Assembly (NCBI GenBank): GCA_963921825.1
Contig: OY997591.1
Coordinates: 21,323,515 to 21,387,514, forward strand
Source: Erodium maritimum
Lineage: Eukaryota > Streptophyta > Magnoliopsida > Geraniales > Geraniaceae
Reading direction: 5' to 3'
Length of the DNA: 64,000 nucleotides
In this document: positions 44,901 through 57,170 of the stretch, one piece after another
Layout of the letters: each line of letters starts with the position of its first letter
How positions within the stretch are numbered: position 1 is the first letter of the stretch
Notes under the pieces: model-generated
What the model was told of the DNA's origin: nothing
Database searches by the model: none
Seen by the model: only the letters and a program-made list of their open reading frames with translations
Translations under genes and position numbers: made by a program

Positions 44901-47900
44901 AATATGAATGCATCACCAGCTACTAACTTTTTGGCACTAACAAAGACACTCCACCCAGTTGTAAGTAAGTGCCTCCTAGGTTGTCCTGCAAATAATGGGC
45001 TGAGTTTTGATTATACGTATACAATAGCATTGTGCTGGTAATGCAGGCTAAAAAGTAAAAAACAAAAATGGATCTATCATAAGAACCAATGTTTTTACAG
45101 TATTCTGGTTAAACAACAATTGGTCTCACATTAACCTTATATGTGTAACTCAAAATCACATGTTGAAAATGAGATAAACTAGCAAATCCATAGGTAGGTC
45201 ATCAGATCTCTTCTCAGCATGATACTCAACAAGCATCATCAATTTGCATCCTAAAACACCACCTATGACTAGGTACTTATAGATAGAAAATTAAAAGGGG
45301 AAGAGGATATACCACCCACTCAATTAAGTCAACAAGTTCCATCCATGCCCAATATACCTTAAGTACATTTGGATCTAAGCACAAGCCAAAGCCATCAACA
45401 AACTCCAATGATCTCCAATCAATTTACGTACATCTTTATTTTCAACAAGGAAAAACATAAGCACTAAGTTGTAGCTATGGAGAAAAAAAATGGATGAGCC
45501 AACTCTTTTTGAATTAATATCTACCCATGATAAAGAGAGTGAGAAAACAACTAGATATATATTCCCAGATTTCAGTGTATTTGGAGACAAATACTTGAAG
45601 ATGAATGTTAACCTCGAAATATGTGACGAAAATGCCATTCACTGCCATGTAAATCAGTTGCAACCAATTCCTGCCAAGGTGGCTGCTGGGACATATCCTG
45701 AACAAAAAAAGGGGATTGCAAAGAGCATGGTAAAATAAAAACCATGTGTCATCACAGAGAGAATTATACAATGGCAAAATAAAATTTTGAAGCTAACCAG
45801 AGGTGGCAGACAATCATCAGCATGCCTCCGAAGCACAGAGAATCCACCATGTGTGCTTGTGTCAGATGCAGTAAGTGTCTTGCAAAATGAATGGACTGTG
45901 CATCTTGGGGGATCCGGAAGTGGAGGATCTGGGCTGGTAATCTCAGTTTGCTGTTCCACAAAGGATGTTAGAGATAAACATAATGAAAGAATAAGAATCA
46001 GGAGGGGAAAGGGAGAAGAATAGGTAACAGAGAGCTTCACAATCACACACAAATGTAACTACATGCTTCATGAGGATAGTAAAGGTGATTAGTTTCTAGA
46101 CAAAGGGAAAGGGCTCACATCTGATTCAGGCAGTAGAGTTACTTGAGCATAAACTTCATCCGTTTCAGGTTCAGCCTGCATTTCAAGGTAAAAGAGCATA
46201 TTGGTCAACAAGGTAGAAGCCTGAGCAAGTATACTTGGTCTAAAACTAAATTATGAAGATAAGAGACAGATGACGTAAGGAAGAGTTGTCATGACAACGC
46301 ACCCGAAGCTGAACATTAACTACTTTGCAAAGAATTTTAGATGGCAGATTGAATGAAGGCATTTGCTGCTCTGAGCCCTGATGCATTGATGCTTCAAGCT
46401 ATCAAAAAGAAACCATTAGATAATATGCTACAAGTAACACAAGGATAATAGTAATATAACAAGACATAATCAATATCAAACTAAACCGGATGTCTATGGA
46501 ATTCAAACTAATTCAATGCATAGAAAATGTGTGTGTAGGCAAGCATATATATAAGTTAGCAAATAAAGTCCAAGAAAATCACACCACAAAACGGAAAAGA
46601 ACTTTGCATACCAAATGAAAAAACATGCACTAAAAACTAGAATACAAATTATCATAGGATACAAAACAGAATAGGAAATATAATGTTTGCCCAACAATGA
46701 TGCTGTTCTCAGTGACTGTCGGCATGACACTAGGGTTCATCACCACCAACAGCAACAACTTAATCATTTTCCAATCAATTAGGGTTGGCTTTAAAAACCA
46801 AATGCAGATCACATTGAGTCATTCACAAGAATACATACTAGGTTTCAACATACATAAACAAAAAGGGAACCACCCCCTAAATTGCAGCTAAATGCAAATT
46901 TAACTAGGAAAGTGCAACCTTGCCAAACAAAGACAGACCCCAAACGAACAAATGAACAGCTTCATTTGAACATCTCAAAACTTTCCAATTGAACTTAGTG
47001 TAAGATAAGCATAACCCAAATAAAAATCCATTACAATGGAAAATTGTCACATACAATGTAGTTATAGGTGGATCACACAAGTCATGGAGTAATTCCACTT
47101 GATCCCTTCATATACTCGCAACCTAAGACACAGTTGAAAGCTCCAACCCTAATTTGGCATATTTAGGCTATAACTGAATTGAAGCCAACCTAACCTAGCT
47201 AAATTCAGAAATCCTACCCTTCCTATTAGAATGATAGCAATCAATGCAAATATATGAAACATGAGACACCATTACAAAGTTCAGCACACCTGTTCCATGT
47301 GTCCCTGTGGAAAGTAATACACTCTCTCCCCTTCACGAGGAAGAGTAACAAGAGGCCCCGCACAGGCATGCCATAATTCCTTGTACAGAAGATCTGAAGA
47401 CCCTGCAAACACCGTATGGCCATACCATTAGTTAGATGAAAACCATCATTCAACCATGTGATAGAAATACACTTCATAAACACGCATAATGGCACAAGGA
47501 AAGATGCACCACCACCATCAGATTCGACATCTAGCCATATTAGGACAAGGGATTTCAGTCCTATTGTTCCATTTTTTGCAGTGGATTAAACAGCTAATTG
47601 CAGATCACATCTACAAGAAAATGGGACCTTATAGAAGTGTGGGGGTGAAAATAGTGGGTTTTAAGAACACCATTCTTCGGGAGACCTACTCTCTCAGCGT
47701 ATGCAGGGAAAATTTGGAGACGCTGCTGACTTTAATGTTGCCCAATATACATGCATATTCGATCTGCACTTAAGGTTTAACTCAGCCAACAATATATGAA
47801 CATGCCACTACCAGTCCAGAGGATTTGATTCATATTTTCCAAATCCTCCCAGTCAATTAGGTTAGGAAGAGCTCAAGTACATTCATGCTAACGACGTTCC

Positions 47901-48227
47901 ATCACCTGAACACAGTTGGAAGGCCAAAATGTCCTATAAACCTTACCTTTAAACCGTAAAAATGGATGTACAATCACCCCCTACGGAAATGAGCAAATAT
48001 TCCACTGATAAACAGTGCTATAAGAGTGTACCCTAAAACAAAAGGACAATCTAAAACACAGACAAAACTAAACCATCTAGCATATTCATTTGTTTCACTC
48101 CTACCAGATATTCAGCATCAGGTACCGAAAACAATACATAACTAAAGAACATCAAGAAATTGTAAGAATAGTGAATTAAACCTGGTTGGGGCACTCCAGA
48201 AGGAAGATTGGATGCAGGGAATGCCAT
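41934..48227 (-). CDS. ARF1: Auxin response factor, ARF1-like (repressor class)
   Basis: A nuclear transcription factor that binds auxin response elements. Coding exons in order: 48182-48227, 47290-47402, 46303-46398, 46119-46175, 45798-45950, 45613-45697, 44895-44985, 44641-44805, 43899-44018, 43739-43814, 43312-43477, 42738-43219, 42222-42412, 41934-42105; the joined frame is 670 aa (Arabidopsis ARF1 is 665). The N-terminal dimerisation part has [20 protein letters not shown]. The B3 DNA-binding domain (about 123-225) has [19 protein letters not shown] and [17 protein letters not shown]. The ancillary part follows ([22 protein letters not shown]). The middle region is S/P-rich, not Q-rich, with RLFGI at 475-479, a form of the RLFGV repression motif. 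The PB1 domain has K566 and the acidic block [15 protein letters not shown]. Subgroup call rests on [10 protein letters not shown] and [12 protein letters not shown], close to ARF1. All introns read as GT-AG. Confidence 0.93.
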
Positions 48228-49085
48228 TGAGAGAAACCGCAATCCTCGGGAAGTACTCAATCTATATAAATCCTGAGAAGGAAAGAGCAGGTTTAATATG
48301 TGTAGATTCTATGGCTGATGAGGAAGAAAGAACCGTTGATTAAATGCACATAACATCGCTTACAATGAATGCACATCTTCAGAGAGTCTGTTGATTAAAG
48401 GTACCATAAATACTACGTGTCAGAGTAGCCATGTTTGAGTGGTTAATAGTGTTGAAGAAAGGTGGAAAGCATGACCTTTTAATATCAAATTGAGGCGAAA
48501 CCCAGTAAGAAAAACCAAAACTTTTCATGAGATCGATGTCTTAGAACCTTTACTCAGCACAAAAACAGCAAAATTTCGTGTAAAGCAAAGGATAGCTGGT
48601 TTTTTATCATTAAAAGACAGAAAACCTTTGATACATAAGAAAAGGAAAGTAAATCAAACACACAAGACATAACTCGTGACCGTTAGCACAAACAATGTGA
48701 ATTCGAGCTCAGATTAGCAGCATAGCACTATATAATAAGAGAAATACGAGGGCGATTCGATAGCATGATTGGGACAAAATTGTACAGGGCATATGTGTAA
48801 TATTGCCCAATTAAGCAATATTACAGATCCGAGACATTGATTGAGACTCAAATTTCAAAGCAAAACAGCATCAAGCATAGACAGGAGACGATAAAATTCA
48901 TTTCCTCAGAAGCCAAACAGATAGACATGAGTTATTCTGAAGAAACGGAAGAGCGATGAGATGACGTACCGGGGCGAGATTAGACGATCGGAGCGGTGAA
49001 AGGAGTTAGGGTTTTGGGAGGAGAGAAGGGGATCGAGTGATGGAAGAAGATAGGGGAGAGGAGGGGTTATGGTCCTTGTTTGGTT
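48228..49085 (-). promoter_or_regulatory. ARF1 5' UTR with a leader intron
   Basis: Just before the ATG there is a polypyrimidine-AG acceptor (ccttctcag, near 48275), and about 700 bp upstream a good donor (ctcgccccg|gtacgtcatc, at 48968-48969) follows a GC-richer first exon near 48970-49080. A leader intron is common in this ARF group. The extent of the first exon is approximate. Confidence 0.6.
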
Positions 49086-49560
49086 GAAGCCGACACGACC
49101 CAATGCTTGCTTCTTTTTCAGCTCAATATTTTGCAGTCTAGGTTATTATTTTAATTTTTTATAGGGTGTGGAGACTCGGAGGAGGGGACTTGACTCTTGG
49201 CACCATACAAGGGATGGACTTCCACGCAATACTTTTTACATTTTTATTTGATTAATTAATTTGCAATTTAAATAAGGAGGAAATAAGAATTCATGTAATA
49301 AGGAGACATTTGTAAATGGATGGTGTTGTAATAATGAAAAAGAGTATTTATTTTTATATATAATATTAATATTAAAAGAGGAGAGGAGAGGAAAGGTGTG
49401 AGGTGCAATGTGCATGTGCATCTATGTCACGTCAGGATGGGAGAGAACAGCGGTGTGGTGCGTGCCCCGGAATCCCCACTAGTTCCCTTGTGTCCCCCCA
49501 GCCCATTCTCGCATCCACACCTACCGGCTACAACTACCTTTATTATTTTATTTATATTCA
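49086..49560. other. Upstream flank of ARF1, no gene
   Basis: AT-rich sequence holding the presumed ARF1 promoter. No TATA box is obvious. No transposon ends recognised. Confidence 0.4.
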
Positions 49561-50440
49561 ACTTCTTTTTTAAATGATGAAATATAAATCCATCGTTAAA
49601 TCTATGACAATCATAAAAAATTGACCGTCGAACAAAGAGCAGAGCCCTTTGTTTAAACAGATTTGTTCGATGATAACCTTATTCACTTGACTAGAAAGAT
49701 GACAGCGGTTATCAACCTCTCGGTCGTGACAACAAAGAGAAGAATAACTATGACTACATGGAAAATCTAGGTTGCATAGTGGCCCATCAGAATGCCAGTA
49801 CACCATCAACCCCACCACATAGCCCCTTATGGAGGGATGGAAGCCACCACTAGCAAACTGGTTGTCCATGAATGTGGATAAGACTGTTTTCTCTAACACC
49901 CACCAATTGGGATGGATCATACTATGTAAGGATGAGAGGGAAATAGTTGTGGAAGGCCGTAATGGTGTCTTCCCGGGGAGACAGGCCTCATAAATGGCGA
50001 AAGCAACGGCGATTCAATAGGCCCTCTCTTGGGTCCGAAAGTCGGGACAATCAAAGATTATTATTCGAAGCGACGCCCAATTTGTGGTGAGGATGATCCT
50101 AAGGTGTACTCCTCTCTTTCTCACCGATGAGCCGCATTATTGAAGAATGTCAATACATTATTTCTTCTCTCAAGGATGTTAAACTCGATTTCATTTCTAG
50201 AATTGTGAACGAGGTTGTTCATTGGCTAACACGAGAGACCTCTTCTATGTTTGTTCTAACGTGATATGGGTTTGTGATCCCAGATGCACTACTTTGTATT
50301 TTGAGATGTTTGAAATAAAATTTCAAGTATATTCGTTTCAAAACAAATATATCAAACAAATTTATACCTATTTTATCATATTTTTCTTTAGAAACCAGGA
50401 AGAAAATAAGAGATTTTTCTTATTTTTTAACTTATAAAGG
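49561..50440 (+). mobile_element. LINE C, 3'-terminal fragment (RNase H-like end)
   Basis: The + strand reads KPPLANWLSMNVDKTVFSN, LGWIILCKDEREIVVEGRNG, MAKATAIQ, KIIIRSDAQFVVRMIL and FISRIVNEVVHWLTRETSSM, the RNase H-like tail of a plant L1 ORF2 (P-GWLKLNVDGA, IRSDSQ, N--AH-LAR). A 3' UTR-like stretch (tttgtattttgagatgttt) follows. It is 5'-truncated and has several stops. No TSD found. Confidence 0.65.
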
Positions 50441-50459
50441 AAGGATAACTTAATTAGAA

Positions 50460-51057
50460 TATTACGTTGAATAGTCGGCCCTAGTTTCGTTCGGCGTATG
50501 CGACGCCATTCATTCTCTAGTGCTTTTATCCGGCAATCCTCTAACGTGTCTCGATCCTCTTTTTCTCGACGCCACGATCCCATCGATGATCCTTCCTCTT
50601 TTGGATTTGATGTCCTCGGCGTCGCCCCCTCGGATCCCTTCGCCGATCACCCCCTACCGTCTTAGAATCTGCCACCGACATATCCACCTCCTTGGGTTCC
50701 ACCGACGCCTCATCCTCTATCTTTCTCCTGATTTCGGGTCGTCGTGATCGTTAAGTTACTTTTTATTTCGTCTGTTTTTCCATATCGCAAGGTAATCACA
50801 CATAAGTTCGCGGGACGCAAAAAAAAGGGACCTTGAATCTAGTCAGGATTCATGCATTTTTTTGTGGAGACATTTGTTCAATCGCGTTCTTCACGAGAAA
50901 TGAGTCCCCATTATGGGATCAAGCAACGTTTAGGCATCTAGATAGAGTTTTTTTTAGTTTGTTATGTCTTTACATATTTTCTTTTGTTGTAGTTTTTGTT
51001 TTAGTTTCAAAATCAAATTTGTCTGGACAATTGTTTCAAAACTTATGAATAAAAAAC
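50460..51057 (+). mobile_element. Possible short LINE-like remnant
   Basis: A GC-rich leader-like stretch (50460-50750) is followed by AT-rich sequence that ends like a LINE 3' end (caaaacttatgaataaaaaa at 51036-51055). It resembles the leader plus tail layout of other short elements here, but no TSD is visible and no frame is recognised. Confidence 0.3.
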
Positions 51058-51204
51058 CGAAGTCATTTTTTATGAACTTTTTTTCTTTGACTAATAATAT
51101 AAGAATGTTTCTCGCTTAACTCCGTCACTTACAGTTAGGAGTGTGAATTCTACATCTAAAATCAGACAAAAGCTAACGAATTACTATCAACAAGAATAAA
51201 TAAA

Positions 51205-52309
51205 AAATGAAACGAGTAACCGGGGAATTGCATTACTACAAACAATAAACCATACAAGGTTGGGCGTACAAGCCCTGGGTCATAGATATATGTCCGAGCC
51301 GACCGTAGCAAGCCCAACATTCATGGACCCGTAGAAATAGTCTGCTTTTGATCGCAGACATTAACTCACGGCATCCCCTTACCGACATACCAACACGGAA
51401 AATAACACATCGAACAAGTAAAACGAACTAAATATCTCAAACTAAGAACAAAATACTTGTAAATTAAATAGGAGTAAGGTGCTCTGAATGCGGATTTCCC
51501 GAGACCTTCCAACACTGGCAGTCCCAGGTCTGTGGGTATAGTCCGTAGTCGAACCATCTCACCCCCGCCGGGTCTCCTCATTCATCTGGAGGAGGCTGTG
51601 ACGCCTTCATCTGTTGATCTTGGACCTCCTCCTCTTCCCTCAGTTAAATTTCCTATGTCGGAATTTACAGGATCTCGTCATCGTCTTCCCCATCCGGGAC
51701 CGGCTGCTTTGTCCCCGTCGTTGCTCCGGACGGGGATAGGGACTCTCATCGTGGCTCGGCCACGACCAAGTCCGAGTAGATCTATCGGGGCTCCGATATG
51801 TCGTGGGGCCGCGATGTTGCTCTCCCCGACTCAGCATGGGGTAGCCGAAGGTTCGGTCAGGCTAGAGACTGTGGTGGTTCACGTAGGTGAGGTTGCATCA
51901 GTGGTGGCCGATTCTTCGGCAAGAGAAAGCCCGATGTGGATTGCCCGCGAGGGGTATCGATCGGTGGGAAAGATCCTAGAGGCGTCAGATCCGAAAAATT
52001 AGACGATGGGAGGAGGTGCATGTCCGACCACTCGCTGGGTGAAGGTCGGGACGAGATCGGAGCCATCGTGTTCGAAAGGACGTCGTGGTCGGGATCCATG
52101 ATTGCGAGGGTGTTTGGGGTTGCGGCATGGATGGGTTCCATGGTTGCCGATGATGATAAGAAGCACAGAAAACGAAGAAAAGGGGCAGAGGGCTTCGATT
52201 TGGATGGAGAATGGAGAAAACTCAAACGGGCGTTCATGGCGTTAAGGAGAGAGGAGGGGCTACGCTTCAAACCCCGAGGTTCGAGTATAACCCTGATGTT
52301 CAAATATGA
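51205..52309 (-). mobile_element. Short ORF1-like LINE derivative E1
   Basis: Flanked by acaagaataaataaa at 51190-51204 and 52310-52324. Read on the minus strand it has a leader (gaacatcagggttatactcg), a proline/serine-rich frame starting near 52303 and a downstream frame MRRPGGGEMVRLRTIPTDLG near 51581. Its last ~330 bp match E2 (shared phrases gaccgtag, gcttttgatcgcagac / gcttgtgctcgcagat). No RT, endonuclease or RNase H is present. Orientation is inferred from the leader; the 3' tail is not a clean poly(A), so the LINE class call is tentative. Confidence 0.5.
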
Positions 52310-52324
52310 ACAAGAATAAATAAA

Positions 52325-53882
52325 TAAATAAATAAATTGAAACGAGTATAAGAGGTATCGTATTACTGTAAAGAGTAAGCCTTATAGGGTAGGGCATAAC
52401 TGCCCAAGATTCCAGATTTTTGTCCTGGTCGACCGTAGTCCACCAGTCGCCCATGGATCCGTAAAAAAAGTCTGCTTGTGCTCGCAGATATAAACTTAAG
52501 AGTTCCCCTTACTGACATTTCAAAAGAAAGAAATCTCAAAATTCTAAAACAAAATAATCAAAAACCTAATCGACCTATGAAATCGATAAACAGCAAAACT
52601 AATAGGAAACGGGCTAGTGCTTTGAGTGCGGCCTTCCCAAGACTCCCCAGCACTGGTGGTCACGGGTCTGTGGGTATAGGTCCTAGAGAGACCTTCCCAC
52701 CCCCGCCAGGTCCTATCATTCTTCCCATGGAGAGTCTGTCCCCTCCATCTGCAGCTCCCGAGCATGCTTCAGCAATACCTCACTGACTCTTTCTTTCGGA
52801 ATGCTGACTTCTTCAGGTACCCCCTTCCTCTCTCGGCTGTAATGTGTGTGGGTGCCCTGCTGGTTCCGTTGACTCCCTCGTCTCCCCATCCACCATGGTT
52901 GGCGCAGTACTCATCACCCTAGTAGGGTTTGATGATGGTGAGGCCTGCATTCCCGTGCTGATCCCCTTTGCCTCAATTCTTTTTTTCTGGGGTCGGGGAC
53001 CGATTGTCGGGTTGTACTTCAGCAATCCTCTGAGATACATTGGCAAGTGATCCTGGTTGTAGCGACGGGTTGGAACCCTAGTAGTTGTCAGACAGTGTAT
53101 CTGCTTCCCCTGCGATCGTAGTGTCGCCCCCCACTTCAGACTAGGCGGTCTTTGAGGTCGGCCATGCGGCGGGTACGAGGGTATCGTTCTGAAATCCCTG
53201 GCTGAGTTCGGCTTGGGAGGTTACCGTTGTTGTGGTATTTGATGTTGTCCCGGATGGGATCACACTGTTAGGCAGCGGAACCCTCGGGGCCTGCCGCTTG
53301 ATCGTGGCCCTTGGTGGTTCATAGACCCTAACGGAGTCCCATCGGTCGCGGGGATCATGTAGAGAGGGTGGTATTGGTCGTTCATACCAAGGGTCATGTG
53401 CCCGTCCACCGGGCCGGTAGCCGAGCAGGCCTGATTGATGATACATGCCAGCCCTATCAGTGATGAACGGGACCGTTCGGTAGGACGGGTGATCTTGCAT
53501 CCGGTACGGTTCGTACATATGCCATGGTGGTACCGGACGAGGATACCAGACTGGATCACGCAGCGGAGCAGAGAGAGAGTGGTGGTGCAAGGGATGACGA
53601 CGGGGGAAGGGTCGCTGCAATTGCCAACCTAGGTTTCGGTTGGAGGCGGGACGACGATGAAACGGAACGGATGGCCGCATGAGGGGGTAGGGGAGCCATG
53701 GTTGATTGGATTGCATGCTGGGCAGGAGATGAAGAGCCGAAGACTTGTGGTTTGGGATGGGGAGGCGTGGTGTGGTGACGCCGACGACGACGAATGCACA
53801 ACCCTGATAGGATTCAAAGTTCTAACCCTAAAATGGTTCGGGAGTTACGCCACCTTCCATCAAAATGGTTTCAAATCCTTTT
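52325..53882 (-). mobile_element. Short ORF1-like LINE derivative E2
   Basis: Flanked by acaagaataaataaa at 52310-52324 and 53883-53897. On the minus strand it has a leader with 'ttagggtt', a 191-aa frame (53141-53716) rich in P, R, Y and H (RPASNRNLGWQLQRPFPRRH...), then fragments such as LPMYLRGLLKYNPTIGPRPQ and GPGGGGKVSLGPIPTDP, followed by a 3' part shared with E1. A (taaa)n run lies at the 3' edge. No polymerase domain is seen. It ends 254 bp before the ClpX start codon. Confidence 0.5.
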
Positions 53883-53897
53883 ACAAGAATAAATAAA

Positions 53898-54135
53898 TTT
53901 ATAGTACGTCGAATAAATTATTTCGTTCGATGCGAAACCTGAAAATGGACCGTAATCTGATATAGCCGGCGACTGGACACAATATTGCTTGGGCCCCTTA
54001 AAGCCCATATGAACAACAATATCGTCTTCCACTAGAGTAGCAAGTTCTGTTCTGCGCCATGACGTTGTGCGCTTCTCAAACTCGGTAACAAACAATTACT
54101 CGTTGTTGCTTGCCGATTTCATTTTTACGGACAAA
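53898..54135 (+). promoter_or_regulatory. ClpX upstream region
   Basis: Only 238 bp separate the E2 target duplication from the ClpX ATG. No TATA box is obvious, as is common for housekeeping genes. Promoter elements must lie here, in the leader, or inside E2. Confidence 0.45.
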
Positions 54136-57100
54136 ATGTTGTCAATTATGGGGAGGAGGATGAAGAACGCCACCACCACCAGCCTTAACTCACTCCGATT
54201 CACCACCACAACCGCTCCAAGAGTACCCGATTTCGATCACCACCGCAACAACAATACCGCTTCGTCGTCGACCCAAACCCTAGAGGGCGGATGTAATAGA
54301 TTCCTGTTCCGGCGCCACAAGTGGGATGGCTCCGGCTCCGACGACAGGTACGAGCACATTAGGGCTCACGTCAATTGCCTCCGCTGCTCCAAGCAGATGC
54401 CCGTGGTCTTCTCCAACCGACCCTTGTCCATCACCGGCAAAGAGGTCGGCGTCTTCCAGGCCCTCAACATGTGCCCTCACTGCAAGACCGCCTACTACTT
54501 CAGGCCCTCTAAGCTGCTTCCCTTGCACGGCACCTTCATCGAGCTCGGCGTCCTCAAGGACTCCCCTAACCCCTCCATTTCGTCTCACAAGTTCCCAAAT
54601 GCGCAGTTTGAGGAGGAGCTCCGGAGAGAAGAAGAAGAACACGACCCACATCAGATTCATGGCAGGGATGTGCCTGTGCCCACTCCCAAGGAGATTCGTA
54701 AGGAGCTTGATCAATTTGTTATTGGCCAAGACAGAGCCAAAATGGTATCATGTTTTTGTTCTGATTTGTATTCTCTTCTAGCAATATGTACTTATGTAGT
54801 GTAGTGGTTTCATCCAGTGCTGCCTGCTGTTCTCTATGCTTAATACCACACAATAATTGTTATTCTGTTCTCTTCCTTTTATCTAGTCATGAATTAAGGG
54901 TCAAAAACATTAGTGGAGGAGACTGCACCTTAAATACTGAGTTGTTAACCTTATTATTCTTTATTTCTTCAGATAAGTTTGAGTTTAAATTTCTAGCGAA
55001 CTGATATCTTCATCTTTAATCATGCATTTTTGTTGTTGTTTCCATGATCACAATTCAGGTGCTTTCGGTGGCGGTTTACAACCACTATAAGAGGATACAT
55101 TATGCCTCTCACTTCAAAGAGTTAGTTCCTTGTGGTCTTCCTATTCCCCCAGTTTAGGTTCCTTGCCATCTTTATTTTAACGTCTCTCTCTCCAATTTGC
55201 TGTTTGCCCGAGGTTTTGTTTCTTCACTGATTCTCTGTGGGATTGGCTAGTGCTGATGGTCAAAATGATGAAGTCAGCGCTGTTGAGCTGGAAAAGAGTA
55301 ATGTACTACTATTGGGTCCAACTGGTTCAGGTATGAATAATGCTTCTGTAATTTACTCTGTCTGTTTCTCACAGTGCAAAGCTATCATGTCCACAGTTGG
55401 CGGAGTGGAAACGTCTTTGCTGGAAACTAGTACTGTGTGTGTATTAATTCAAATTTGCCTTGACTCTATGGACAGGAAAGACTTTACTTGCAAAAACACT
55501 AGCTCGTATTGTCAACGTGCCGTTTGCCATAGCTGATGCAACAACGTTGACCCAGGCAAGTTATCGTTTTATGTTGTATTTTACATCTATGATGGTGGCT
55601 ATCCGTTTCATGAAGACCTGCCTTGTATGGTTCTATAGATACGCTATTATGATCATATAGCTTGATTGATCTTCTTTTCAATTTTCCTATCAAATCAATA
55701 TGAATGACTCACATGTAACACTGATAAGTTATGACATATGAGTGGCACCTTTTATGTATAAACCCCATGGTGCCTAGTAACCTCATCAATTCAAGCTATT
55801 CACAAAATACAAAAATGAGGAATCTCGACTGAAGTTATTTCTTTGTTTTTGATTAACCTTTTCCTTGCTTGCAAATGATCATAATAATTTTGAGTGCTGT
55901 GGATATACCCTATTATTGCTTTTCCATTGCATATATATCTGTAGCTTGTATGAATTTCTATTGCTTTACCAAATTCTGATACATTCAAATATCACCAGGC
56001 AGGTTATCTTGGAGAAGATGTGGAATCAATATTGTTTAAGCTGCTTATGGTAGATGTCTAAGCTTTTTCTTACTGCCTTATTCAAGGTTTTCCTAGAACT
56101 GTTTATGTGCAACCATTGTCATTTGTCAAAGTTCTGCTATGACATTAACTTATATTGACTCAGTAAAAAAGAAAAGAGATCAAGTTGGCCAATTAATATT
56201 GGCATATAGACGGTAGATCCAAAAATATCATTACAAAGTGCACATTGGTTTGAATTGCAGTAAGTTGCACATTCATCATTTTCACCTCTTTTATATAGCT
56301 TTCATCTGCTTTCTCATATTAGCACCATTGATTTGAAACTGTGCTAGTGATTCACACCACAAGGTCCAAAACTGATGAAATTGCTATGGTTAAGACAACA
56401 TTATTGTTGATAGATGATATTTAAGTATGCCATGATGCTTTTAAATTATAGAATATATAAAATGTTTACATGCCTAGTGTGTGTGCATGAGGCAGTATGT
56501 GTTTAACATGGACTTGTTGCTGACCTATCCTGATCTCAGCATGTGCAAACTGTTCACGTTTGAGCAAAGTCCAAACTTGTGTTCCTTCATTTTTGTTTGT
56601 TTGAACTATAAATGATTTTTCTGAGCATGTATGCAATGGCTAACCATTTTAAGATATCTGCAACGTCTTATTGGCTGCATTTGCATGTAACAATTTCTTA
56701 TTGAATGCTACTGTATTCCAGGCTGCTGATTTCAATGTTGAAGCAGCTCAACGTGGAATCGTATACATCGATGAAGTTGATAAGATAACTAAGAAGGTTA
56801 TTGAATTTTGTAATCTATGGCCTTATATCAAGATATTTCTTTACCTAGTTTTTGTAGTGATACAGTATGTTTCTGTGCAGGCAGAGACTGCGAACAGTGG
56901 AAGAGATGTCTCTGGAGAGGGTGTTCAGCAGGCATTGCTGAAAATGCTAGAAGGAACTGTGAGTGAATCAATACCAAAACCTTTATTAGGATTGTTAGAT
57001 GATTTCATTGAATAACTAAACTCTCAGCTGAATGGAATTTTGACTTGTGTCTATGCTAGGGTTTAAATGTTCTCTTTTTGAACTAAAAATATTTCTTTGT

Positions 57101-57136
57101 GTCTGTATGTTAAATTATAAAGTCCAACATTGGAAA

Positions 57137-57170
<34 letters not shown>

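Noticed and set aside
43741-47495. Many short frames within 42-48 kb on both strands
   Set aside because: They are ARF1 exons running into introns, or antisense shadows; the spliced 670-aa model explains them.
52478-52786. 102-residue + frame with FPRLPSTGG and PPPPGPI, similar to a + frame in E1
   Set aside because: The similarity is the shared 3' part of E1 and E2. The leader and frames at the other end favour the minus orientation, though this is not certain.
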